Shown piece after piece: positions 18,741 to 26,807 of a stretch of 64,000 nucleotides of DNA; the stretch's first letter is position 1; the number at the start of each line of letters is the position of its first letter. The notes beneath the pieces are model-generated. The model had not been told where the DNA came from, searched no databases, and saw nothing but the letters and a program-made list of their open reading frames with translations. Source of the DNA: Bdellovibrio sp. ArHS (GTDB taxonomy: Bacteria; Bdellovibrionota; Bdellovibrionia; Bdellovibrionales; Bdellovibrionaceae); contig NZ_JTEV01000007.1 of NCBI RefSeq assembly GCF_000786105.1, forward strand, positions 22,873-86,872, given 5' to 3'. Both the position numbers and the translations under genes were made by a program.

Positions 18741-19604
18741 CTAGTGAGCAGACTCTTGAGAGACTTCGTCGGCCTGCAGATTCTCTCCCTGCCGATAACG
18801 ATCCACCAGCGTGCGATCCGTTGTCGGGAAAGAAAATAGCAACGAATGCACGTTTGAATCTTCGTCCTCTTGAGTGACAGCAATATAGGCAAGATCCTTC
18901 ACATTTTCGTGATCGGGAAATTCCTTGATAAAGCTGACCAGAACATTCCCATCCAAATCATTCTTACGCCAAATTTCATCGGCGCTTTCGATGGTTTCTT
19001 CGCGAAGAGCGGCAAATTCCGGGAATTTATCCTGAGGAATGTCTTTTTCCCCGCGCACCTTCAACATGGCCAAATAAAGCCCCATGGCCAACGGATCACC
19101 TTCGCCTAAAGCGTCGCCTTCGATGGCGCCTTCAGCAACAGTCTCGAAATTTTTGTCGTAGGCCATTTCGCCGCGTTGATAGTTTTGCCACAAACGGCTG
19201 TCTTTTGTCGGGAAATGGATAAATACAAAGGTCGGATATTCGTCTTCAGATGACACATAGGCCACCGCGACATACTTAAAGGCTTCATCGCCTTGATCAA
19301 TATTCTTGAGAAAGTGATAAACCGGGAACTCTTCAAAAGTTTTATCGTCCATCCAGACTTCATCAGGTTCATCTAAGGTCGCCTCAAGATAATGCTCTAG
19401 GGCAATTTGCTCTTCGTCATTATAATCGTCAGGACTTCGTAAAGATTGATACTCTGTCTCGAGTTTATCGATAGCTGACTGGAAATAGCCGTAAAGATCC
19501 GTCTCGGAATCAAAAATAAGTCCCGCCGCTTCATCGACGACGATGTACTCTTTTTCAGAGGCACTGGTGGTTTTTTTCTTCGCACGGGATTTAGTTTTCG
19601 CCAT
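18741..19604 (-). CDS. Protein with two copies of an unnamed ~100-residue domain
   Basis: After a Lys-rich N terminus (MAKTKSRAKKK) the protein is strongly acidic. It contains two similar units: DEPDEVWMDDKTFEEFPVYH to KDSRLWQNYQRGE and ESADEIWRKNDLDGN to DRTLVDRYRQGEN. In each, an [DE]E(V/I)W motif is followed by a strand-rich segment, FPT(K/T)D and YRQGE. The pattern resembles phage-associated PBECR-type nuclease-like domains, but this is only an impression. The frame extends to an ATG at 19616; the ATG at 19604 has better spacing from AAGGA. Confidence 0.65.
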   Translation of the reverse strand: MAKTKSRAKKKTTSASEKEYIVVDEAAGLIFDSETDLYGYFQSAIDKLETEYQSLRSPDDYNDEEQIALEHYLEATLDEPDEVWMDDKTFEEFPVYHFLKNIDQGDEAFKYVAVAYVSSEDEYPTFVFIHFPTKDSRLWQNYQRGEMAYDKNFETVAEGAIEGDALGEGDPLAMGLYLAMLKVRGEKDIPQDKFPEFAALREETIESADEIWRKNDLDGNVLVSFIKEFPDHENVKDLAYIAVTQEDEDSNVHSLLFSFPTTDRTLVDRYRQGENLQADEVSQESAH

Positions 19605-19767
19605 ATTTTTTCGCATCCTTCACACGTTCTATTATCGGAATATTTGCGATCCCCAACAACTTAAAAAAAAGCAGAATCGACAAGGTCCGTCATAGTCTCA
19701 TTTTTGGTCTTGCAACGGGAAGATTTATTCCTCACCATCGGAGTTAAGACGTCGCAAGGAGGCGCGC

Positions 19768-20085
19768 TTGGTCAATATAGAAGAGACAAGTTTGGAAAGA
19801 ATGGAAGCTCTGCTTTCTCATTCAGCCATGGGTGTTCATGTTCTTTTTGACAACAAAGAGATCGCGGAAGTTCTGAAGGAAGTGAAAGACGACAAAGACT
19901 TTTACAGCTTTGATAAGATGAAAAAAGTCCAAGACGTCATGACAGAATTGATCGCAAAAAAAACCTATTTCGAAAAGATGGCCTATCTTCAAGCCTTGGA
20001 CTCTGAATCCTATCAAATGCTTGTCCGAGCTTACTTCCACATCGTAGAAAACACCGTCCGCGCCAACAACGAACACAAACACTGA
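19768..20085 (+). CDS. Small protein of unknown function, TTG start
   Basis: The TTG at 19768 is supported by a strong Shine-Dalgarno AAGGAGG five bases upstream. The 105 residues are mostly helical and charged (VLKEVKDDKDFYSFDKMKKVQDVMTEL), with no signal peptide or membrane segment, so it is a cytoplasmic protein. No family is recognised. The stop codon abuts an 84-nt palindrome that probably also ends its transcript. Confidence 0.7.
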   Translation: MVNIEETSLERMEALLSHSAMGVHVLFDNKEIAEVLKEVKDDKDFYSFDKMKKVQDVMTELIAKKTYFEKMAYLQALDSESYQMLVRAYFHIVENTVRANNEHKH

Positions 20086-20169
20086 AAAGGTACCTGCTTC
20101 CCTTTGTGCTAAAAAGGAAGCGGGTGTATACCTGCGCCCTTTTTAGCACAAAGGGAAGCAGGTACCTTT
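20086..20169. repeat. 84-nt near-complete palindrome with perfect 32-base arms
   Basis: Bases 20086-20117 are the exact reverse complement of 20138-20169, and the inner 20 bases contain a further GCGGGT/ACCTGC stem (one G-U pair). Related words GGTACCTGCTTCC and GGAAGCGGGTGTATACC recur inside it. It starts one base after a stop codon. It may be a REP-like element doubling as a terminator, or a small mobile palindrome. Confidence 0.85.
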
Positions 20170-20341
20170 AAAACTTCGACAGTTTTTGTTGAAACGGTCT
20201 ATGTTGGTAAATTCTGTCGAACTCTTAGAGTTCTAAATCGACATTCTTTGGGAAAAATAATGCAAAGCATTGCTGTGATGCTATTCTGAGGACGAGCGAA
20301 GGGTTTTTAAGTTTCCCACCGCAAAGCCGATAGGAGGACTT

Positions 20342-20650
20342 GTGAAATATCGAGTTTTCTTGTCGGCTTTCTTTTTGTTTTTAAGCCCCAGCTTGTCTCA
20401 GGCTGAGTACCGCGTATTTCTTTTAAAGATCTCAAAAGTATCCACGGACCCCGCGAAACCCGCGCCCGACTTCCGTCTGGTGGAAAGCACTTTGGATCCC
20501 GCGCAGTACCGCTATTATTACCCCGTGGCTCCTGACGAATACGTCACTTACATCGATACCTGGCGCTGCTATGGCCGAACCGGTGACTTTCAACCTTTGT
20601 GTCCCAACCCCAAAGGCCAGATTCCCGCGCCTGAAACGCCTGCGCCTTAA
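20342..20650 (+). CDS. Small exported protein of unknown function, GTG start
   Basis: AGGAGGACTT precedes a GTG start. The first ~21 residues (MKYRVFLSAFFLFLSPSLSQA) are a Sec signal peptide. The mature ~80 residues include FLLKISKVSTDP, YRYYYPVAPDEYVTYIDTWRCYG and a Pro-rich tail ending PAPETPAP, with two Cys that could form a disulfide. No family is recognised. A sigma-28-like motif overlaps the ribosome-binding site. Confidence 0.7.
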   Translation: MKYRVFLSAFFLFLSPSLSQAEYRVFLLKISKVSTDPAKPAPDFRLVESTLDPAQYRYYYPVAPDEYVTYIDTWRCYGRTGDFQPLCPNPKGQIPAPETPAP

Positions 20651-20681
20651 TGGAATCGTCTTGATTTGATACACTGTGAGC

Positions 20682-21971
20682 ATGTCTTCTATCGACAGTT
20701 CACAGCGCAAAGCCCAGCAAGCCGAATTGAATGACCTTCAAGCGGATTACTCACGCAAAAGAAAACAGGTTATCAAAGAGAACGAAGCGCAACTGGCCGA
20801 CATCAAAGATCACTACTCTGATAAAAAAGATGCTTTAAGCGAGCAGAATGAAGCCGCCATCAACCACATTCGCAATCGGCAAAAAGATATGGCCGAGGAA
20901 GCCGCGCAAGAGCGCGAACGTCTGATGGAAAACTACAACTCGCGCACCCAAAATCTACAAAAAAATTACGACGAGAAATTATCCGACACTCGCCAAAAGC
21001 GCCAGGCCGCGGTGGCGGAAGCGCAAAATGATGCTCGTCAAAAAGTCAAAGACATCGAAGACACGGCTCAATCCCGTGTCGAGGACATCCGCACACGAAG
21101 CGGCGAAGACATCAGTCGCGCCAAGCAAAAATACAATCAGGACATGAAGCAGATCAATGACTTCAGTGAGAAGCGCTTGGAACGCCAGCGCGAACAGAAC
21201 GATGCTCTTTTGACCGGCGAAGTGGAGCGCGGAAAATATTCACACGAACGAGTGCGCACCCGCAATGAGAAGGAACTCGCGGAGACCCAACAGCGCGGTG
21301 ATGAAAAAATCTCGTTTGAAAAGCAGCAGCAGGAAAAGAAGCTGACTCGCCTCAACGAGATGTCCGCGAAACGCTACGACCAGCAACAAAAGCATTGGGC
21401 TTCGAAAGAAGAACGCGTCAATCAGCAGTATTCCGAACGCATCATGCATAACAAGAAGGCGAATGAAGAAACCCTGAAGACACAAAATGAACGCTTCCAA
21501 AGCCTGTACGCAAAAAATGAAGATGCCCAACGTGAAGCCTTGGACATTCAGACCCAACGCTATGTTCGCGAATTAGGTGAAGCCCGCAAGGATTTCACAA
21601 AGGCCGCATCTCGCTATGCCGGAAAAGAAAATGATCCGTTTTACAAAGTAGAGGATCGCGGCAGTCAGCTTCAGGAAAACTCTGATTTCTATATTTTAAA
21701 AGCTTACGTCCCCGAGCACGAAAAAGACGCTGTTAAAGTCAGTATTCAAAAGGACAAGGCCACGATCACGGGACAACGTTCCTTTAAAGATAAGATCGAA
21801 GACGAAGACAGCGGCAAGACTGTGAGCAGCTCCAACTTTCAGACTTTCAGAGAAGAATTTGTCTTTGATCAACCCGTTATCACGGAAGGCATGACTCGCG
21901 AACGCAATGGCGATTGGGTTGTGTTTCAGATTCCTAAAGGCAATTTTAATCGGCTCGACCGGAAGGCTTAG
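20682..21971 (+). CDS. Coiled-coil protein with C-terminal Hsp20/alpha-crystallin-like domain
   Basis: About 320 residues of continuous charged coiled coil, rich in Gln, Glu, Arg and Lys (for example REQNDALLTGEVERGKYSHERV), lead into a C-terminal beta-rich domain (about 325-430). That domain reads like a small heat-shock protein: FYILKAYVPEHEKDAVKVSIQKDKATITGQR, later TFREEFVFDQPV and DWVVFQIPKG. No signal peptide is seen, so a cytoplasmic scaffold or chaperone role is inferred. The frame also has a GTG at 20676; neither start has a clear ribosome-binding site. TTGATACACT just upstream could be an extended -10 giving an almost leaderless transcript. Confidence 0.75.
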   Translation: MSSIDSSQRKAQQAELNDLQADYSRKRKQVIKENEAQLADIKDHYSDKKDALSEQNEAAINHIRNRQKDMAEEAAQERERLMENYNSRTQNLQKNYDEKLSDTRQKRQAAVAEAQNDARQKVKDIEDTAQSRVEDIRTRSGEDISRAKQKYNQDMKQINDFSEKRLERQREQNDALLTGEVERGKYSHERVRTRNEKELAETQQRGDEKISFEKQQQEKKLTRLNEMSAKRYDQQQKHWASKEERVNQQYSERIMHNKKANEETLKTQNERFQSLYAKNEDAQREALDIQTQRYVRELGEARKDFTKAASRYAGKENDPFYKVEDRGSQLQENSDFYILKAYVPEHEKDAVKVSIQKDKATITGQRSFKDKIEDEDSGKTVSSSNFQTFREEFVFDQPVITEGMTRERNGDWVVFQIPKGNFNRLDRKA

Positions 21972-22224
21972 GACCGCCACCCACCAACAGTTGTTCTAAG
22001 AAAAATGCAGATAACTGATGCCGCCCGTCCACGGAGGCCTTTTTATAGAGACTCAAAGCTTGTTGACGGGTCGTTGTTTCAGACGTTCCCCGTTGTCCCG
22101 CGATTTCGCGAAGACTCATCCCGCGCAAAATGAGAAGACCGATCTCGCTTTCGGCCTTTGTGAATCCCCATTTTTCGAAATGACTTTGAATATAAGTTCG
22201 GAATTCTCCGAGATCTTTTCCCAT
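21946..22224 (-). CDS. Stand-alone LuxR-type helix-turn-helix protein
   Basis: The 92 residues are essentially one GerE/LuxR HTH domain: GFTKAESEIGLLILRGMSLREIAGQRGTSETTTRQQALSLYKKASVDGRHQLSAFFLEQLL. There is no receiver or ligand-binding domain, so it is a small DNA-binding regulator or a partner of one. It converges on the coiled-coil/Hsp20-like gene and overlaps its end by 26 bases. Confidence 0.8.
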   Translation of the reverse strand: MGKDLGEFRTYIQSHFEKWGFTKAESEIGLLILRGMSLREIAGQRGTSETTTRQQALSLYKKASVDGRHQLSAFFLEQLLVGGGPKPSGRAD

Positions 22225-22314
22225 AATGGAAATTAGATCTGGTTATTAGAGGTCTGTCATCTAACACAAGTTCGTAGTGCGTATTTTTTCCACCTTTGGT
22301 GGATGAAAGTGCTC

Positions 22315-22551
22315 TTAAACTTTCATCAAGTAGCGCACTTCGCGCATCAAAAAGGACAGACGTGCCTGAAGATCAGCAAGCATCTCGATATTGGCGTGCA
22401 ACTGATTCAAAGAATCTTGCTCGACAACGGGTGTGTCTGAGAGCTCATGGTAAGACTTGTGAACCACCGGAGAAGCTTCTTCCAGAGAGCCCAAAAAAGA
22501 ATCCACTGTCGTTTCCACTTTCGCGTTTTTATCAAGTGTGATCACTCTCAT
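22315..22551 (-). CDS. Small protein of unknown function
   Basis: From the ATG at 22551, preceded by AAGGAG, the protein is MRVITLDKNAKVETTVDSFL and about 58 further residues, mostly helical and ending VRYLMKV. A GTG 15 bases upstream is in frame but lacks a ribosome-binding site. There is no signal peptide and no recognisable domain. It sits alone between two divergent or tandem minus-strand genes. Confidence 0.55.
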   Translation of the reverse strand: MRVITLDKNAKVETTVDSFLGSLEEASPVVHKSYHELSDTPVVEQDSLNQLHANIEMLADLQARLSFLMREVRYLMKV

Positions 22552-22660
22552 CTTGCTCTCCTTCACCCTGCACGAAGCGCAGAACTCAAAGTCTAGTTAC
22601 CTTTTTTCGAATCCAACAACTTAAATAATCTTACATAAAGTTTTTACAATGCTGAGCGCC

Positions 22661-23302
22661 TTAATACTCGCACTGAAGGGCCGATTGATCGACGCCCGCC
22701 AAAATCACGCGATCATCACCAGCCGCTAAATACGTGGCCATCACGGAGCCTGAACCATCTTTATGCTTAAGACCTAAAACATGCCCCATCTCGTGTAATA
22801 CAAGGGCCTCGATATTCACCGGCGCAGAGCCTTGGCGATCCGCCTTCGCCGCACGAGTCAGAGTTTGACCATTCCAATAGAAGCCAAAATCAGCCGCATT
22901 CAAGCGGATATCCGCTTCTTTAATCAGGTCCCCAATCCAGTAGACGCTCGTGCGCCCCTGCTCTGAAGCGCGATTGTCCTCCCAAGAAGACATCAGATAG
23001 ATCACGTTGACGCCATCCTTATGCGGATTGATGGGCCCCGTATAACGAGTCGATGTGACGATATTAAAAAGTTTGCGACCCGCCGTCTTTTCCCAAGTGT
23101 CGGCAGCACGAACAATTGCTGGAACCATAGAGTCAGGTATTTGCGCGTGGATGTACATGGTCACTGGCACGTCGCTTTTCCAGGAGACCCGTTCGCCATA
23201 TACGTTTTGCACGAAGCCGCAGTCCTCTTGTGACTTCGGCGCACAGGCTTGAATCGATATAACTGTAATAAGGACCAATGCGGTCCCAAGCCACTTCAGC
23301 AT
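22661..23302 (-). CDS. Matrixin-like zinc metalloprotease lipoprotein (M10)
   Basis: The ATG at 23302 follows GGAGGTC and gives a lipoprotein signal ending in ISIQAC (lipid-modified Cys20). The protease motif HEMGHVLGLKH supplies H170, E171, H174 and H180, and SVMATYL provides the Met-turn (M188), as in matrixins and related metzincins. The mature protein is only ~195 residues, so it is a bare catalytic domain without propeptide or hemopexin repeats. It should act on proteins at the cell surface or in the periplasm. Confidence 0.88.
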   Translation of the reverse strand: MLKWLGTALVLITVISIQACAPKSQEDCGFVQNVYGERVSWKSDVPVTMYIHAQIPDSMVPAIVRAADTWEKTAGRKLFNIVTSTRYTGPINPHKDGVNVIYLMSSWEDNRASEQGRTSVYWIGDLIKEADIRLNAADFGFYWNGQTLTRAAKADRQGSAPVNIEALVLHEMGHVLGLKHKDGSGSVMATYLAAGDDRVILAGVDQSALQCEY

Positions 23303-23766
23303 GAGAGCGACCTCCACACTGGTTTCTAATACAAGGACGGGACCAAGCCCTCGGCCTCCCCAAACTCACGTATAAGTACCTAAAATGACGAGCCTTTAGT
23401 TGCCTCTGCGAACATTTAGGGCAATTTTAGGTGTCGTTTAAATCGCGATGTCTCGTTCAGGGACAGGCGCTAAAAACACACTTAAATATATGAATTTATT
23501 AATTTTTACTGGTGTAAACAAAGCTAACACCCCGTCGCCGCAAAGTGTGGTGCAAAACGGCTCCAAACGACTTGGTCCAGGGCTTGCTTTAGTAAAATAG
23601 CAAGTCTCAAAATGAGACTCTCGGGCGCTCTCCCAATCGGGAAATCCTGGCCGCCTCATATCTAATCCCACATCCTACCTTCCTGGTAGGGAGCAAAAAA
23701 CTCCCCCTGCCAGTCTGCGCGCGGATGTGCTAGAACCAGATGCATTAAATAGAAAGGCTTCTGGCA
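23303..23766. other. 464-base intergenic region with inverted repeats and a hairpin array
   Basis: No gene is supported here. ACCTAAAAT (23378-23386) and ATTTTAGGT (23424-23432) are a perfect inverted repeat. From 23583 to 23705 five short hairpins follow one another: CTTGCT/AGCAAG, GTCTCA/TGAGAC, TCCC/GGGA, CTACC/GGTAG and GGGAG/CTCCC. This may be a small RNA or the leader of the isocitrate dehydrogenase gene. Confidence 0.45.
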
Positions 23767-24765
23767 ATGACTAAACTCACAGTGATTCCTGGTGATGGTA
23801 TCGGCCCTGAGATCATGACTCAGGTGATCCGCGTTCTTAAACATGTTCGAGCTCCATTTGAGTATGAAGAGCATCAAGCTGGTGAAGTGGCTTTGCATAC
23901 GTTGGGTGATCTTCTTCCGCAAACAACGGTGGATTCCATTAATCAAACGAAGCTGGCCATTAAAGGTCCTACGACGACACCGGTTGGTGGTGGTCACAAA
24001 TCCATCAACGTGACAATGAGACAGAAGTTTGATCTTTACGCCAACGTTCGCCCCGTACGCTCTTTACCGGGCGTCAACTGCGTCTGCAATGACGTTGACT
24101 TGACGATCGTGCGCGAAAATACGGAAGACCTTTATGCTGGTATCGAGCGCATGGTGGACGAAAATACCGCTGAGAGCATCAAACGTATTACACGCAAAGG
24201 CTCTGAGCGCATTGCCCGCTACGCTTACGACCTGGCTCAACGCACTGGTAAAAACCGAGTCGCCATTGTTCACAAAGCAAATATCATGAAAATGTCAGAC
24301 GGTCTTTTCCTGAAGGTCGCGCAGGAAGTGGGCTGGCAGTATCCCAACATCACAACAAAAGATGTGATCGTAGACAACGCCTGCATGCAATTGGTTACCA
24401 AGCCACAACAGTTCGATGTGATCGTTACCGAAAATCTTTATGGCGACATCCTAAGTGATCTTTGCGCCGGCTTAGTCGGCGGACTTGGGGTCGTGCCGGG
24501 CGCCAACATCGGTGAAAAAGCGGCGATCTTTGAAGCCGTTCACGGATCAGCTCCAGATATCGCGGGCCAGAACAAAGCCAATCCGACAGCCTTGTTACAG
24601 TCCGCTGTGATGATGCTTCAACACGTCCACGAAAGTGCGAAGGCAGATGCTATTATGAAGGCGCTGATTGCGGCTCTTTCTGACGTGAACGCGCGTACGG
24701 GCGACCTGGGTGGTAAAGGCACGACGGTTTCCTTCACTGACGCTATCATTCAAAAATTAGGATAA
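23767..24765 (+). CDS. NAD-type isocitrate dehydrogenase (IDH/IMDH family)
   Basis: The enzyme oxidatively decarboxylates isocitrate to 2-oxoglutarate, or acts on a related beta-hydroxyacid. VIPGDGIGPEIM starts the Rossmann-like domain. VRENTEDLYAGIER is the substrate loop, HKANIMKMSDGLF contains the conserved Lys, and ENLYGDILSDL and HGSAPDIAGQNKANPTA complete the metal and cofactor sites. The 332-residue length and the TTPVGGGHKSINVTMRQKFDLYANVRP segment fit the NAD-dependent, IDH3-like branch better than isopropylmalate dehydrogenase. A CofE-like gene follows after 3 bases. Confidence 0.87.
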   Translation: MTKLTVIPGDGIGPEIMTQVIRVLKHVRAPFEYEEHQAGEVALHTLGDLLPQTTVDSINQTKLAIKGPTTTPVGGGHKSINVTMRQKFDLYANVRPVRSLPGVNCVCNDVDLTIVRENTEDLYAGIERMVDENTAESIKRITRKGSERIARYAYDLAQRTGKNRVAIVHKANIMKMSDGLFLKVAQEVGWQYPNITTKDVIVDNACMQLVTKPQQFDVIVTENLYGDILSDLCAGLVGGLGVVPGANIGEKAAIFEAVHGSAPDIAGQNKANPTALLQSAVMMLQHVHESAKADAIMKALIAALSDVNARTGDLGGKGTTVSFTDAIIQKLG

Positions 24766-24768
24766 GAC

Positions 24769-25494
24769 ATGAGCAAAACGCTGAAGGTCTGCCCGATTCA
24801 AACTGGCATTTTTCATCCTGGTGATGATCTGGTGGAGTTCATTCTTCGTTCTGTCGATCCGTCCCTGTGGCGGGAGAAAACCATACTGGCGATCACGTCA
24901 AAGATCGTCAGTATTGCCGAAAATCGTTTTGAATCTTTAGAAAAGATCGACAAAAAATCACTGATCCGGCGCGAAGCCGATCACGATTTAGGTGAAATCG
25001 GCCACGGCGTCAGTCTCACCATCAAACATGGCGTGATGTTACCTGCGGCTGGTATTGATGAATCCAACTCTGAAAACGGCGATTACATTCTATATCCGCT
25101 CGATCCCTATGCCTCCACCGAAAAACTGCGCACAGCTTTGCGCCAACGTTTAGGCATTCAGGACTTGGGGATTCTTTTGACAGACTCTCGCACCGGTCCT
25201 CTGCGCATGGGTGTCACTGGCGTGGCCTTGGCCGTCGCGGGATTTCATCCTTTGCGCAATATGATCGGCCAGGAAGATATTTTTGGCCGACCTCTTAAAA
25301 TGACTAAGATCAATCTTGCCGATAGCCTTGCGGCTGCGGCAGTGCTGATGATGGGAGAAGCCAACGAGCGCTGTCCTTTGGCGATTCTCACAGAAACGCC
25401 CGTCGACTTTACGGATGCTCCACAGATAAAGGAATGGCAGGTCGACATGCAAGACGACATGTATCTTCCTTTATATAAGCATCTGCTGAAATAA
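24769..25494 (+). CDS. CofE-like gamma-glutamyl ligase family protein
   Basis: The 241 residues resemble the coenzyme F420-0:L-glutamate ligase fold (CofE), including TILAITSKIVSIAENR, RREADHDL, ESNSENGDYILYP, LLTDSRTGPLRMGVTGVALAVAGFHPL and DLADSLAAAA-like (NLADSLAAAAVLMMGEA). Nothing in the window suggests F420 synthesis. Members in non-F420 bacteria are annotated as putative folate-metabolism gamma-glutamate ligases, which is only a guess. It is tightly coupled to the isocitrate dehydrogenase gene. Confidence 0.75.
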   Translation: MSKTLKVCPIQTGIFHPGDDLVEFILRSVDPSLWREKTILAITSKIVSIAENRFESLEKIDKKSLIRREADHDLGEIGHGVSLTIKHGVMLPAAGIDESNSENGDYILYPLDPYASTEKLRTALRQRLGIQDLGILLTDSRTGPLRMGVTGVALAVAGFHPLRNMIGQEDIFGRPLKMTKINLADSLAAAAVLMMGEANERCPLAILTETPVDFTDAPQIKEWQVDMQDDMYLPLYKHLLK

Positions 25495-25496
25495 GC

Positions 25497-25883
25497 CTAC
25501 TGCAATTCTTTTTGAATTAAAAATGTTACGGCCGCAGCCTTTTGCAAAGCCGAGGCGATTTGTTCTTCATTTTGCGCGGACGCGATCTCTTGCGTCGCCG
25601 CATTGATTCGCGCCACCAATTCTGTTTTGTCACCCTGACAGACATTAAGTCGCATGACCGTCAGGCCTAAAAGACCTTGAATATCAAGAAGCGACGTTCG
25701 TACGCCTTGCGCAAGTTTGGGTTCGTTCGCAAAGGCCGTCACAAAAGAAACGTTTTGATGGATACGCTGAAGATTGTAGGTGATTCTTTTCTGATCCTGC
25801 TCACCACAGGTAACGGTGGCGTGAACATTTTGGGCAGCCAAAATAGCCAGTGCGCACACAAGGTATGTAAATGTTGTTTTCAT
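25497..25883 (-). CDS. Small periplasmic protein of unknown function
   Basis: A Sec signal peptide (MKTTFTYLVCALAILAAQNVHA) precedes ~106 mature residues that are helical with two Cys (VTCGEQDQ and LNVCQGDK) able to form a disulfide. The repeated heptad-like pattern suggests a small helical bundle, reminiscent of cytochrome b562-type folds but without visible haem ligands. No family is recognised. It converges on the CofE-like gene with 2 bases between the stops. Confidence 0.65.
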   Translation of the reverse strand: MKTTFTYLVCALAILAAQNVHATVTCGEQDQKRITYNLQRIHQNVSFVTAFANEPKLAQGVRTSLLDIQGLLGLTVMRLNVCQGDKTELVARINAATQEIASAQNEEQIASALQKAAAVTFLIQKELQ

Positions 25884-26115
25884 AAAGACTCCTTTTTGGG
25901 GTTGGAATCAGTCTTAATCTTCTTTAAGACAGCGACTGACTTTTTATTTTTTTATTCAGCAAACGCTTTGCCAAAAAATCATTTTTCCCTCGAGAGATTT
26001 TTCTTTTCGTCGAACATCACTCGACAGCATGTAAGCATCAGGAACATTCTTCAGATTCTGTTTAACACTCACACACTCGCCGAGATGTCTCTGTTAATTT
26101 GTTTCGTTAAGAAGA

Positions 26116-26130
26116 TGGTCTTTGTTTTGC
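26116..26130 (+). promoter_or_regulatory. Possible sigma-54 promoter
   Basis: TGG, then TTTTGCTG with exactly 10 bases between GG (26117-26118) and GC (26129-26130), lies upstream of the start at 26169. TTTCGTTAA (26102-26110) and TTAACGAAA flank it as a perfect 9-base inverted repeat. An element this loose is expected a few times by chance in the window. Confidence 0.3.
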
Positions 26131-26168
26131 TGTGAGTGATTTCGGAACTTTTAACGAAAGGAAAAAAT

Positions 26169-26672
26169 ATGAAACACTTCAGACTCTTTTTTATCGCAGC
26201 GACATTCTTACTTAGCTTTAATCAATGGGCCTCGGCGGGCACGCGCATCCATTGCGAAGGCGGTGTGAACTTCGGAGATCTTATCTCTGTCGACATTGAA
26301 TTTAATGACGAAGGCTTTACAAATCTTCGCGCGGCCCAAAGCATACGGCGTTCATCTGAAAAACTCATCGAACCCATCACGTCAATTCGCTATCTCGGTA
26401 GCACCGGCGAAGGCGAACCCTTCACACGAGGAGAAAGAGCTGACTCTGTGATGGTGGAATCAGAAAACCTCACCTATATGTTAAACTTAAAACAGGATTC
26501 CAAGCGTCAAGGTTCTAAAGTTATTGTCGTTCGTGCGGCGACAGCTGATTTACGCCGGGTCTTAAAAGGCGCCACCAACTTCTATTGCTGGACAGGTCAT
26601 TCCTCACCTCAAGAAAATGACCCGACTCCCGACGTTATCAATGCCTTGTTCAAGAAGACCTTGGGAATGTGA
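26169..26672 (+). CDS. Exported protein of unknown function
   Basis: The ATG at 26169 follows AAAGGA and begins a Sec signal peptide (MKHFRLFFIAATFLLSFNQWASA). The frame extends 11 codons upstream through non-signal sequence. The mature ~145 residues include two Cys (IHCEGG, FYCWTGH) and alternate strands, consistent with a small periplasmic beta protein. Similar short exported proteins with paired cysteines occur at 29732, 30299 and 32288. No family is recognised. Confidence 0.65.
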   Translation: MKHFRLFFIAATFLLSFNQWASAGTRIHCEGGVNFGDLISVDIEFNDEGFTNLRAAQSIRRSSEKLIEPITSIRYLGSTGEGEPFTRGERADSVMVESENLTYMLNLKQDSKRQGSKVIVVRAATADLRRVLKGATNFYCWTGHSSPQENDPTPDVINALFKKTLGM

Positions 26673-26807
26673 CCGTCACCCCGTCTTTGCGCGCAGCCCC
26701 CTTCTTCCCCCAAATAGGGGGGCGGCGCGCGCCCCTTTTCTAATTCCAGCCCAAAAGCCAGCACGCAACATTTGCCTGTCGCCGGGTTTAAACTTAGACT
26801 TGTCTAC

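Noticed and set aside
25677..26135. 152-residue plus-strand frame
   Set aside because: It runs antisense over a clear signal-peptide gene and then through promoter sequence, with no ribosome-binding site.
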